From Cupriavidus basilensis (GTDB lineage Bacteria > Pseudomonadota > Gammaproteobacteria > Burkholderiales > Burkholderiaceae), in NCBI RefSeq assembly GCF_008801925.2, contig NZ_CP062804.1, forward strand, positions 992,001-1,056,000: DNA of 64,000 nt, written 5' to 3'. Below are positions 1-7,963 of the stretch, piece by piece. Each line of letters starts with the position of its first letter. Positions within the stretch are counted from its first letter, which is position 1. Both the position numbers and the translations under genes were made by a program. The notes beneath the pieces were generated by a model. The model worked only from the letters and a program-made list of their open reading frames with translations, ran no database searches and had not been told where the DNA came from.

Positions 1-2
1 CC

Positions 3-92
3 ACGGTGGTGGACAAGACCAACTACCAGTCGATCGACATCCCGGTGAGCAAGCGTGCCTGCCCGCGTTGGGAAGATGCCACCAAGGCCTGA
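3..92 (+). CDS. 3' end of an unidentified gene (partial)
   Basis: An open frame enters from the left edge and stops at a TGA at 90-92, giving 29 residues rich in charged and polar amino acids and ending in WEDATKA. It has the GC-rich third positions of a real gene and lies just upstream of the dioxygenase, so it may be the previous gene of that operon. The fragment is too short for me to assign a family. Confidence 0.4.
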   Translation, partial: TVVDKTNYQSIDIPVSKRACPRWEDATKA

Positions 93-99
93 TCCTGAT

Positions 100-143
100 G
101 TCCGCAAGAACGACCACAATAACGTCCACAAGAACGACCACAA
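100..143. repeat. Direct repeat, 20 bp x2, before the dioxygenase gene
   Basis: GTCCGCAAGAACGACCACAA at 100-119 recurs at 124-143 with one mismatch (period 24). The repeat lies between the upstream stop codon and the ATG at 157. It is one of many short tandem or direct repeats in the spacers of this window. Confidence 0.85.
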
Positions 144-156
144 GGGAACACGCATC

Positions 157-1044
157 ATGCGCAACCTAGACGAAGAGACCATCACCCAGGCCGTGCTGGC
201 GCGGCATGCCGACATGCCCAACGGGCGGATGAAGGAGATCATGACCAGCCTGGTCCAGCATCTCCACGCCTTTGCCCGCGAGGTGCATCTCACCGAGGCC
301 GAATGGGCCGAAGGCATCAAGTTCCTGACCGAAGTCGGCCACACTTGCACCGGCAGCCGGCAGGAGTTCATCCTGCTGTCCGACACGCTTGGCCTGTCCA
401 CGCTGGTCACGGCGCAGAACCACAAGAAGCCGCGCGGCTGCACCGAGGCCACTGTGTTCGGGCCGTTCTACGTGGACGACGCGCCAGAGTACGAGCTGGG
501 CGCCGACGTGGCCAACGGCATGACCGGCGAACCGTGCTACGTCAGCGGCAAGGTCAAGAGCGTGACGGGCGAGGCGGTGCCGAACGCGCGGCTGGAAGTC
601 TGGCAGGCGGATTCGGAAGGCTTCTACGATGTGCAGCAGGCAGGGCTCGATGGCCACCAGGGCCGCGGCACGCTGATAGCCGACGAGCGCGGCGGCTTTC
701 ACTTCAAGTCGATCGTCGCCGAGTGCTACCCGATTCCGCACGACGGCCCGGTGGGCCGCATGCTCGATGCCATGGGCCGCCATCCGTGGCGTCCCGCGCA
801 CCTGCACTTCATGATCTCGGCGCCGGGGTTTGAGACGCTCATCACCCATGTGTTCCGCGAGGGCGGCGAATACCTGGATTCCGATGCGGTCTTCGGTGTG
901 CGCAGCTCCCTCATCGGGGACTGGGTGCGGCACGAGGCCGGCACCGCCCCGGATGGCACGCCATCGGCCACGCCGTTTTACACGCTGGATTTCGATTTCA
1001 TTCTCAACCCGGTACCGGCAGCGCCGGCGCCGACCCGGAGGTAG
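157..1044 (+). CDS. Intradiol ring-cleavage dioxygenase, hydroxyquinol 1,2-dioxygenase type
   Basis: Non-haem Fe(III) dioxygenase that opens a catecholic ring between the two hydroxyls. The resemblance is closest to hydroxyquinol 1,2-dioxygenases, which make maleylacetate. The 295-residue product has the N-terminal dimerisation region (about 1-110), then the intradiol beta-sandwich with GPFYVDDAP, LEVWQADSEGFYDVQ and RPAHLHFMI. The four iron ligands fit Tyr157, Tyr191, His215 and His217. The frame is open further upstream to 55, but the ATG at 157 is preferred because family proteins begin near MRNLDEETIT and the longer leader is repeat DNA. It is followed 5 nt later by a YciI-like gene, so the two are probably co-transcribed. 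Substrate (hydroxyquinol versus catechol) is inferred from overall similarity. Confidence 0.85.
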   Translation: MRNLDEETITQAVLARHADMPNGRMKEIMTSLVQHLHAFAREVHLTEAEWAEGIKFLTEVGHTCTGSRQEFILLSDTLGLSTLVTAQNHKKPRGCTEATVFGPFYVDDAPEYELGADVANGMTGEPCYVSGKVKSVTGEAVPNARLEVWQADSEGFYDVQQAGLDGHQGRGTLIADERGGFHFKSIVAECYPIPHDGPVGRMLDAMGRHPWRPAHLHFMISAPGFETLITHVFREGGEYLDSDAVFGVRSSLIGDWVRHEAGTAPDGTPSATPFYTLDFDFILNPVPAAPAPTRR

Positions 1045-1049
1045 GCCTC

Positions 1050-1352
1050 ATGCTGTTCGTATTCCATCTTCTCGACAAGCCCGGCACGGGCGAACTGCGC
1101 GCCCGCGTGCGCCCGGCGCACAAGGTTTATCTCGGCGCCAAGGCCGACAGCATCGCTTTCGCGGGCCCGCTGCTGGCCGAGGACGGCACCACCATGGCCG
1201 GCAGCCTGCTGGTGATCGATTTTCCGTCGCTTGCCGAGGCCAAGGCGTGGCTGGCCGGCGAGCCCTTCACGCAGGCCGGCGTTTATGGGCAGTCGACCGT
1301 GCATGGCTTTAGCAACCTGTGGCCGCAGAAGGTCGGTTTCCCGCCGGCCTGA
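1050..1352 (+). CDS. YciI-like small protein
   Basis: A 100-residue protein of the YCII-related/muconolactone-isomerase-like alpha-beta fold. It has an N-terminal strand (MLFVFHLLDKPG), a conserved RPAHKVYL segment (His38 by visual alignment is the usual YciI histidine), a central GPLLAEDG turn and the FPSLAEAKAWLAGEPF helix with the acidic/GEPF signature. Members often sit beside ring-cleavage dioxygenases and may act on lactone or maleylacetate-type products, but no reaction is established for this one. It starts 5 nt after the dioxygenase stop with GGAGG just upstream, so it is translationally coupled. Confidence 0.75.
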   Translation: MLFVFHLLDKPGTGELRARVRPAHKVYLGAKADSIAFAGPLLAEDGTTMAGSLLVIDFPSLAEAKAWLAGEPFTQAGVYGQSTVHGFSNLWPQKVGFPPA

Positions 1353-1356
1353 CGTG

Positions 1357-1412
1357 AAGAACATCGAGAACATCAAGAACATCAGGAAAATCAGCCAAGA
1401 TCCGCCAAGATC
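1357..1412. repeat. Two short tandem repeats between YciI and Dabb genes
   Basis: The 9-bp unit (A/G)AGAACATC occurs three times at 1357-1383. A 10-bp unit GCCAAGATC(C/G) occurs twice just after it (about 1393-1412). Both lie in the 76-nt spacer between a stop codon and a GTG start. Confidence 0.85.
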
Positions 1413-1428
1413 GGCAAAGGGAGAAATC

Positions 1429-1740
1429 GTGTCCATCGTCAAACACATCGTGATGTGGAACCTGCGCGGAGAAACCGAAGTCGACAAGCAAGACGCCGTG
1501 GCGCGGCTCAAGCTTGCGTTCGAAGGGCTTCGCGGCCGGATCCCCGGAATGCGCCACCTGGAAGTTGGCGTGGACTCCAGCAAGGTCAACTACGCCTGCG
1601 ACGTGGTCCTGTACTCCGAGTTCGAATCGCAGACGGCGCTGGAAGGGTACGCCACCCACCCGGAGCACCTGCGGGTGAAGGAGGAACTGGGTGACTTGCG
1701 CATTGCACGCCACCAGGTGGACTACGAGCCGTCTGCGTGA
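1429..1740 (+). CDS. Dabb (stress-responsive A/B barrel) family protein
   Basis: A 103-residue dimeric alpha-beta barrel family protein. The start MSIVKHIVMWNLRGE is typical of the family, as are the RIPGMRHLEVGVD strand and the ALEGYATHPEHLRVKEEL helix. The frame is open upstream but the GTG at 1429 has AAGGGAG 6-9 nt before it and gives the normal family length. Dabb proteins are found with aromatic and polyketide pathways as small cyclases or as uncharacterised stress proteins. Here it is third in the dioxygenase operon. No specific reaction can be stated. Confidence 0.75.
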   Translation: MSIVKHIVMWNLRGETEVDKQDAVARLKLAFEGLRGRIPGMRHLEVGVDSSKVNYACDVVLYSEFESQTALEGYATHPEHLRVKEELGDLRIARHQVDYEPSA

Positions 1741-1787
1741 ATGGCATAGAGAGGGAAACGGGAGGCGGTCAGGCGCTGCGCGCGCCG

Positions 1788-1817
1788 GTCCGCCTTTGTC
1801 CGCCTTGGTGCGCTTCA
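1788..1817. repeat. 10-bp tandem repeat over the stop codon of the DUF883 gene
   Basis: GTCCGCCTTT, GTCCGCCTTG and a diverged GTGCGCTTCA follow each other. The third copy contains the stop codon (TCA on this strand) of the leftward gene. Confidence 0.7.
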
Positions 1818-2240
1818 GTCTCGGTCCCGGCCAGCGCTGCGTGACATCAGCAGGCCCAGGATGATGCCTACGCCAACCGCCATGCCCATGGACCGCAGCG
1901 GCTGCGCCTTGACATAAGCCGCGGTGTCTTCCGCGCGCTGCGTGATCTGCTGGCGCACGTTGTCCGAGATGCCTTTGGCCGCCTCCTTGGTCGTGGCCAT
2001 CTTGTGCAGGAAGTCCTGTTTGGCCTCTTCCATCGCGGCGGCCGACAGGGAAGGCAGGCGGGCGATCAGCTCGTCCAGCTCCCGCTTGAGGCCGGAAGCT
2101 TCGTCCCGCGCGACAGCGCCGATCTGCCGGCCGGCGGTTTTGGTGGCATCCAGCACGTTCGAGGTTGCCGTGCCAACCTTGCCGGCGATACGAGAGGCCT
2201 CGTCCTGCGCCGACGATTGTCCATTGCCAACGGTTTCCAT
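1815..2240 (-). CDS. DUF883 (ElaB/YqjD-like) membrane-anchored protein
   Basis: A 141-residue protein with a long amphipathic helical region (about 10-115, alanine and charge rich, LKRELDELIARLPSL) and a single C-terminal transmembrane segment RSMGMAVGVGIILGLLMSR followed by basic residues. This is the ElaB/YqjD architecture. E. coli YqjD associates stationary-phase ribosomes with the inner membrane; a similar role here is inference. The start at 2240 is supported by TCAGGAGAACCC immediately upstream on the minus strand. It is divergent from the PRC-barrel gene, and such pairs are common stress genes in this group. Confidence 0.8.
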   Translation of the reverse strand: METVGNGQSSAQDEASRIAGKVGTATSNVLDATKTAGRQIGAVARDEASGLKRELDELIARLPSLSAAAMEEAKQDFLHKMATTKEAAKGISDNVRQQITQRAEDTAAYVKAQPLRSMGMAVGVGIILGLLMSRSAGRDRD

Positions 2241-2487
2241 GTGGGTTCTCCTGAAGTGTGTTTGGGGGCAGGGTACAGGCGCAGCTTTCGTGCCATGCGG
2301 CAACGCACGCTCGTTGCGGCAACAGGGCGAGTCATCACGGGTCAACACGGGTCGGAAAGGAAAGAAAGTTACCGGCTTTTGTAATTCTTCCCGTGATGCC
2401 GAAGCCCATGCCGTGGCGCCGCCTGCCCCAACGGCCTGGCATGTTCGTTGCGCGCTCTCTGGCACCACCCTTTTTCAGGAGATGAAC

Positions 2488-2931
2488 ATGGGACAACTCA
2501 ATCCCGGCATGCCTGCCGGCAGCAGGGGCGCGGCCATTGTCGGCCGCGGTGTGGGCGATGGCCCGGGCCCCGATGTCATGGGCGCATCGACGCTCGACGG
2601 CAACAAGGTCTATTCCTCGGACGGCGAACATGTCGGCAAGATCTCCGAGATCATGCTCGACGTGCGCGGTGGCCGCATTGCGTACGCGGTGCTTACCAGC
2701 GGGGGCTTCCTCGGCATGGGCGACACGCTGCACGCCATTCCCTGGGGCGCGCTGACCCTGGACACCGACGAAAAGTGCTTCCGCATCGGCGTGACCGCGC
2801 AACGCATCAAGGATGCCCCGGGTTTCGACAAGGACAGCTGGCCGGCCATGGCGGATCCTCAATGGGGCACCACGCTGCATGAGTACTATGGCAGCAACCC
2901 CTACTGGATCGGGGAAGGCGGGCCGCTTTGA
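2488..2931 (+). CDS. PRC-barrel domain protein
   Basis: A 147-residue protein with a PRC-barrel beta domain at about 30-110: DGNKVYSSDGEHVGKISEIMLD, then a GGRIAYAVLTSGGFLGMGD strand pair and HAIPWGALTLD. The family binds to ribosome maturation factors or photosynthetic reaction centres; soluble bacterial single-domain members are usually stress associated and functionally undefined. Two in-frame ATGs exist (2482, 2488). The CAGGAG at 2476-2481 is correctly spaced only for 2488. The C-terminus is aromatic (HEYYGSNPYWIGEGGPL). Confidence 0.8.
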   Translation: MGQLNPGMPAGSRGAAIVGRGVGDGPGPDVMGASTLDGNKVYSSDGEHVGKISEIMLDVRGGRIAYAVLTSGGFLGMGDTLHAIPWGALTLDTDEKCFRIGVTAQRIKDAPGFDKDSWPAMADPQWGTTLHEYYGSNPYWIGEGGPL

Positions 2932-2969
2932 GCCAGGCTGCGCGCTGAAGTGACCTGCGTCGCTTCCTG

Positions 2970-3002
2970 CGTAGTTACCTCGTAGTTACCTCGTAGTTGC
3001 CT
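2970..3002. repeat. 11-bp tandem repeat, three copies
   Basis: CGTAGTTACCT is present twice and a third copy differs by one base (CGTAGTTGCCT). It lies about 40 nt after the PRC-barrel stop codon and just before a terminator-like hairpin. Confidence 0.9.
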
Positions 3003-3011
3003 GTTAGTGCG

Positions 3012-3037
3012 GGCTGCCCCACCGGTGTGGGGCAGCC
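3012..3037 (+). terminator. Perfect 10-bp hairpin downstream of the PRC-barrel gene
   Basis: GGCTGCCCCA and TGGGGCAGCC form a perfect stem with a 6-nt loop. The T-run after it is weak (TTGCC), so it may be a Rho-assisted end or an mRNA-stabilising stem, not a classic intrinsic terminator. Confidence 0.5.
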
Positions 3038-3196
3038 TTGCCATGTCCATGCGAAAATCTACCCCGGCCTGCGGCAATACCGGCAGGCCCACGGGATGAA
3101 CGCCGCTGCCCCGGACGTTCAAGACGATAAATTCGCGCGCGAAGGCGGTCCCCCGGACCTGTTGATCGCGACGCCAGATGGAGACAGGACCTTCCT

Positions 3197-4758
3197 ATGG
3201 GCATCACAGAATTTCTGACGCAGCCGATCGGCAACCTCGCGGACTGCGTCCGCCTGCACGCCGCAGAGCGGCCCGGGCATGTCGCGGTCGTCGACAGCCG
3301 GGGCTCGCTGACCTATGCCGAATTCGACGCGCTCGCTGACCGCGTTGCCACCGCCTTGCAACGCGACGGCCTGGAACCCGGCGCGTCGCTTGCCATCTGC
3401 GCGGCAGCCTCCATCGAATACGCCGCCATCCTGATCGGCGGCCTGCGCGCCGGCGTTGCCCTGGTGCCGCTCGCCCCGTCCTCCACGCCGGCAAGCCTGG
3501 CCGGCATGGTCGAAGACTCCGACGCCCGGGTGTTCTTTGTCGACGCGGACGTCCTGCGCGAGATCGCGCCGGTGAAGGATCGTATCCAGGCTCGCCTTAT
3601 CGGGCTGGCCGACGCCCCGCCGGGCTCGCGTTCGAAGCCTGGCTGGCCCCGCACGGCAGCCGCCCGCAAGCGCATGCCGTCGCGCCGCAACAGGTGTTCA
3701 ACATCATCTACTCCTCGGGCACGACCGGCACACCCAAGGGCATCGTGCACGCCCACGCCCTGCGCTGGAACCAGATCCGCCGTGTCCAGGAATCCGGCGG
3801 CTACGGCCCCGACGCCGTCACGCTGATCTCCACGCCGCTGTACTCCAACACCACGCTGGTGAGCTTCATCCCCACGCTGGCGCTTGGCGGCACCGCCGTG
3901 CTGATGCCCAAGTTCGACGCGCAGCGCTATCTGCAACTGGCCGAGCAGCACCGCGTCACGCACAGCATGCTGGTGCCGGTGCAATACCAGCGCCTGATGG
4001 CGCGTGCGGACTTCGGTGACTACGACCTGTCATCGTACCGGATGAAGTTCTCCACCAGCGCGCCGCTTTCCGCCGCGCTGAAGGCAGAGATCCTCAAGCG
4101 CTGGCCCGGCGGCCTGGTGGAGTACTACGGCATGACCGAAGGCGGCGGCAGCTGCGTGCTGGCCGCGCACGAGTTCCCCAACAAGCTCCACACCGTGGGC
4201 AAGCCCATGGAAGGCCATGACATCCGCCTGATCGACGACGACGGCAATGAAGTGCCCGTGGGCGAGATCGGCGAAGTCGTCGGCCATTCCAACGCCATCA
4301 TGGCCGGCTACCACAAGCAACCGGAGAAGACGACCGCGGCCGAATGGCGCGACGCCACCGGCAAGCTCTTTATCCGCACCGGCGACGTTGGCCGCTTCGA
4401 CGAAGATGGCTTCCTCACGCTGATGGACCGCAAGAAGGACATGATCATCAGCGGCGGATTCAACATCTATCCCAGCGATCTCGAAGGGATCCTGCTGCAG
4501 CATCCGCAGGTGCTGGATTGCGCGGTAGTTGGCGTGCCCTCGCAGCGATGGGGCGAAACGCCGGTGGCCTTTGTGGTTCGGCGCGATGGTGCCACGGTGT
4601 CTGGTGATGCCCTGATGGCCTGGACCAACGAGCAGGTTGGCAAGACGCAGCGGCTTGCCGTGCTGGAACTGGTGGATGTGCTGCCGCGCAGTGCGATCGG
4701 GAAGGTGCTCAAGCGGGAACTGCGGGACGGGTTCCGCCCCGGACGGCCGCTGGACTGA
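3197..4758 (+). pseudogene. Acyl-CoA synthetase (class I adenylate-forming), split by a frameshift
   Basis: The parts encode an AMP-forming CoA ligase of about 520 residues. The N-terminal half (from the ATG at 3197) runs to about 3620; the rest continues in another frame through IIYSSGTTGTPKG (P-loop), YYGMTEGGG, RTGDVGRFDEDGF, GGFNIYPSDLE and PRSAIGKVLKREL (C-terminal catalytic lysine). Adding one G to the G run at 3622-3624 restores an uninterrupted reading that continues as LAFEAWLAPHG into the ligase core. All catalytic motifs are otherwise intact. The enzyme would activate a carboxylic acid; the substrate is not readable. It is either a recent pseudogene or a homopolymer sequencing error. 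Confidence 0.8.
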
Positions 4759-5070
4759 GGCGAAGGGCGGGGCGCACGACTGGCTGGCGCGCCCCTGTCG
4801 CCAGCGATCGCGCTATTTTTGCCGTGCGCCCGGCCCTTGCTTTCTTGCCTTCCCAGCCTGCGGCCATAACGGCGCGCTCACGGAGAGATTCGCCGGCGGG
4901 TGCCCTGATCGGCACCGGGAATACTCGGGTTCATGATTCTTTTGTGACAGAGCCTAAAGGTCACGCAGATACCAGCGTTAAAGCCTGGGAGATCCGGTAC
5001 ATGCTTGCGTCCTGACGGCGGCATTCGCCTGGATAGACGTTCCTGGTTGTAGAGAGTCCTTGCCGTGACC
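4759..5070. other. Non-coding spacer before the cyclic-di-GMP gene
   Basis: About 310 bp without a credible gene. A small inverted repeat (GGTGCC ... GGCACC, near 4899-4917) is the only structure I see. The promoter of the downstream gene probably lies here, but no clear -35/-10 pair can be defended. Confidence 0.4.
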
Positions 5071-6840
5071 ATGTCCATTGCAAAATGCATAGAGCAGGAA
5101 CAGCTAAGCGCGGTGTTCCAGCCCATCGGGTACCTTGCCTCGGGAGAGATCCTGGGCTATGAGGCATTGATTCGAGGTCCTGCTGGGACGGCTCTGGAAA
5201 GTCCCCAGGCGCTCTTCGAGCAGGCACGGCGTGAGGGCTGCATGGTTCGACTCGAGCGGTCCGCCGCTCGGGTCTGCATCAGTGCCTTTGCGAAAACGGG
5301 CCTGCCAGGAAAACTGTTTCTCAATTTCAGTGCGCAAGCCATCCGCGAGATTGTCAGCAGCAAACGCGATGTCCGCCAGTTCTTGGGCGCGGTGCAATTT
5401 TCCGTTGAACGGATCGTCATCGAACTTACCGAGCAAACTAGCCCGGAGCCTCTGGCGTCCCTCGTATCCTCCATTCGCGTGCTTAGAGATGGCGGGGCTC
5501 AGTTCGCGCTGGATGACTATGGCCAGGGCAACGCCAACCTCAGTCTCTGGATTGCCTTGCAGCCAGACTATGTCAAAGTTGACCGCGCCATCGTTGACGG
5601 TGTTGCCAATTCCGCGTTCCGCCTTGCGGCGCTGCGGTGTTTGCAGGTGCTCGCCAATGCCGGCAACGCCACACTGATAGCAGAAGGCCTTGAGACAGTG
5701 GAGGACCTGACCGTCTGCCGTGACATCGGCATAGCCTGCGCGCAGGGGTTCGTTCTTGGCAAGCCGCATGCCACGCCGAGCGCATCACTCGAGGAGCAAG
5801 CGCTGGCAGCCATTGCTGCCGTCTCGATCGCGGTGTTTCCAGAAGCCGTCAAGCTTGCGCCTCGCACCTTTTCGGCAAGCAGGTTCTTGACTAATGCGCC
5901 AAGTGTCCTGCCGGCAACCTGCAACAACGATGTCCTGGATATCCTGACAGCGCGCCCAATGCTGCATGCTGTTGCCGTTGTCAAGGATGGCCGGCCCGTC
6001 GGTCTGATAAATCGGCGGACCTTTGTCGACGCGTACGCGCTTCCTTATCACCGGGAACTCTTCGGCAAGAAGAGCTGCATGGAGTTTGCTAACGCGTCCC
6101 CGGTGCTGGTGGAGACAGGCGCGACCGTGGAACAGTTGGCTCAATTAATGACTAGTGAAGACCAACGCTATCTGTCCGATGGACTGGTGATTGTCGAGCA
6201 AGGCCGGTATGTGGGTCTGGCGACGGGGGAAGATCTGGTGCGCGCTGTCACGGAAGTGCGCATTGAGGCGGCCAGATATGCCAACCCGCTGACCTTCCTG
6301 CCGGGCAATATGCCAATCGATGCGCATATCAAACGGCTGGTCGAAAGCGGCGCCCCCTTTCATGCATGCTATTGCGACCTCAACAGCTTCAAGCCGTTCA
6401 ATGACCAGTACGGTTACTGGCTAGGGGATGAAATGCTGAAGCTGGCGGCGGGAGTCTTGAGCGAGGCTTGCGACCAGTGCAAGGATTTCCTTGGACACGT
6501 GGGCGGCGATGATTTTCTGATTCTGTTCCAGAGCGAAGACTGGGAATCGCGCATCCGCACAGCGATGAAGCGATTCAACGCAAGCGCGGTGCAACTCTAT
6601 GAGCCGAGCGATATCGAGGCTGGTGGCATCCAGAGCGAAGACCGCCATGGAGACTTGCGCTTCTACGCTTTCGTGACAATTGCGGTGGGTGTGGTCCCTG
6701 TGGGGCCAGGTTCCGATATCGATTCCAATGCCATCGCGACGCTGGCAGCGGCGGCGAAGCGTGAAGCGAAGAGGTCCGGCGACAGCTTCTACGTTTGCGG
6801 GCCCGAACTGTTGCAGGTAACCAAGACCGGGCTCATCTGA
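5071..6840 (+). CDS. EAL-CBS-GGDEF cyclic-di-GMP turnover protein
   Basis: A soluble 589-residue signalling protein. The EAL phosphodiesterase domain comes first (about 5-240): the signature Glu31-Ala-Leu, LFLNFSAQAI, IELTEQ, LDDYGQGNANLSLW, PDYVKVDRAI and AEGLETVEDL are all present, so it looks catalytically able to open c-di-GMP. A pair of CBS modules follows (about 275-400). A GGDEF domain is last (about 415-585) with a GGDDF signature at 478-482, possibly a weak cyclase or a GTP-sensing domain. There are no membrane segments or signal peptide. A GTG at 5065 precedes the ATG at 5071; the ATG start is a judgement. It is monocistronic. Confidence 0.85.
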   Translation: MSIAKCIEQEQLSAVFQPIGYLASGEILGYEALIRGPAGTALESPQALFEQARREGCMVRLERSAARVCISAFAKTGLPGKLFLNFSAQAIREIVSSKRDVRQFLGAVQFSVERIVIELTEQTSPEPLASLVSSIRVLRDGGAQFALDDYGQGNANLSLWIALQPDYVKVDRAIVDGVANSAFRLAALRCLQVLANAGNATLIAEGLETVEDLTVCRDIGIACAQGFVLGKPHATPSASLEEQALAAIAAVSIAVFPEAVKLAPRTFSASRFLTNAPSVLPATCNNDVLDILTARPMLHAVAVVKDGRPVGLINRRTFVDAYALPYHRELFGKKSCMEFANASPVLVETGATVEQLAQLMTSEDQRYLSDGLVIVEQGRYVGLATGEDLVRAVTEVRIEAARYANPLTFLPGNMPIDAHIKRLVESGAPFHACYCDLNSFKPFNDQYGYWLGDEMLKLAAGVLSEACDQCKDFLGHVGGDDFLILFQSEDWESRIRTAMKRFNASAVQLYEPSDIEAGGIQSEDRHGDLRFYAFVTIAVGVVPVGPGSDIDSNAIATLAAAAKREAKRSGDSFYVCGPELLQVTKTGLI

Positions 6841-7338
6841 ACCTGCGCATCCGGCCAGCGCGATCTGGCTGCGGTTGTCACGGTCGTCGTTAGCTGCGGT
6901 GCGGCGTACAAGGCGCTTTATGACCGTGTGCGCCGTATGCGCGACCCACGAAGTTCCCGCGGTCCCGCAAACATTGTCTTCGGCAATGTCTTAATGCTGC
7001 AATACAGGGGCCTTATCATTTGCCGGTATCAAGTCGCAGCTAAAGAACTCTGAAAAGCACTTTCGCGTATGGACCATTGGGGTGGGCCATGCGCCGATTT
7101 GATTGCACGTCTTACCATGGCTTCTTTTCAAGGCGGCCCGGATGCCAGAAGAGTGTTCGGCTTCAGGTGCCATGTTCGGTGGACGTGTTGTTGCGGGGTT
7201 GTCGGAGCCATCCTGAGGGGTGGCTCTTTTGTTTTGCTTGCTGGCTCGAACCACGTGGGCCGGCATCGGCCAATAGACGCATGCCGCAGCGCTAGCTGTC
7301 CTCCACTCCTCATCTTCCTTGGATCTACAGGTAGTAAC
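6841..7338. other. Spacer with hairpins upstream of the acetyltransferase
   Basis: About 500 bp with no gene I can support, although frames are open on both strands. It holds a small stem (ACATTG ... CAATGT near 6970-6992) and a terminator-like hairpin at 7205-7222. The acetyltransferase may have a long leader. Confidence 0.4.
7205..7230 (+). terminator. Terminator-like hairpin in a long leader
   Basis: GAGCCATCC pairs with GGGTGGCTC (one G-T pair) across a short loop and is followed directly by TTTTGTTTTG. This is a convincing intrinsic terminator shape on the plus strand. It ends 109 nt before the acetyltransferase ATG and about 365 nt after the previous stop, so it may end an unseen short transcript or attenuate the downstream gene. 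Confidence 0.55.
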
Positions 7339-7767
7339 ATGCGGCCCCGTCAAGCAACCACGACCGATTTGTCCGATGTGGCGGCGCTACTTCAGTCTTG
7401 CTCACTACCTGCCGGGGGCATCGATCGTCAATCGGTGCAATTTCACGTCAGCAGAGACAAGCAGGGACTCCTTGGGTGCGCAGGCTTCGAGGCATTCGGT
7501 GGCAACGTTGCCCTGGTCAGAGGCCTCGCCGTGGCAAAGCGCGCCAGGCGCGCGGGGTTGGCCGGGCTGCTGCTTTCGGCCATGGTTTCCGACGTTCGGC
7601 TACGCGGCATCGACTCCCTGGTCGTCGGCACGGATACCTCGGCGGGCTACTTCTCGCGGCTTGGGTTCGCACCGGTCGAACTTGCTGCTTTACCGCCGGA
7701 GTTACGGGAGTCTCCGGAATTTTCCGCCGCAAGTCTCAATACGCAGTTTCTGAAGGTGGAGCTCTAG
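7339..7767 (+). CDS. GNAT family N-acetyltransferase (ArsN2-like)
   Basis: A 142-residue single-domain acetyltransferase. It has the acetyl-CoA-binding region with LVRGLAVAKRARRAGLAGLLLSAM (motif A) and the C-terminal TSAGYFSRLGFAPVELAALP (motif B). The end LPPELRESPEFS resembles the small ArsN2 group often found with arsenic genes, but no arsenic genes are nearby, so the substrate is open. The ATG at 7339 is chosen because the family starts with MRPRQATTTDLSDV-type sequence; the upstream open frame has no similarity I recognise. The next gene is the SOS cassette, which has its own promoter. Confidence 0.7.
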   Translation: MRPRQATTTDLSDVAALLQSCSLPAGGIDRQSVQFHVSRDKQGLLGCAGFEAFGGNVALVRGLAVAKRARRAGLAGLLLSAMVSDVRLRGIDSLVVGTDTSAGYFSRLGFAPVELAALPPELRESPEFSAASLNTQFLKVEL

Positions 7768-7898
7768 CAGGCTGTAGAAGATCGATGCCGCGCAAACGGC
7801 GAAGCTCTCCCTGTGCGGGGGGCGGTTAACCGCGGTCAACCATTGTCATTCTCCAAGCTGCAAGCCTCACCGCTTCACCCTTGCGTGCATCCGTGGTA

Positions 7899-7914
7899 CT
7901 GTATAAACATACAG
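7899..7914. promoter_or_regulatory. LexA (SOS) box
   Basis: CTGTATAAACATACAG matches the CTGT-N8-ACAG LexA operator exactly. It lies 50 bp before the imuA start, and the following three genes are the classical SOS-induced mutagenesis set. Confidence 0.9.
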
Positions 7915-7963
7915 TATTCGGAAGTTTCCTATCAGTCCCCTCGGACTGAGCCGCACGCATCAC

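Noticed and set aside
4899..4917. A small inverted repeat (GGTGCC...GGCACC) read as a terminator
   Set aside because: Short stem, no T run, and no upstream transcript end is supported.
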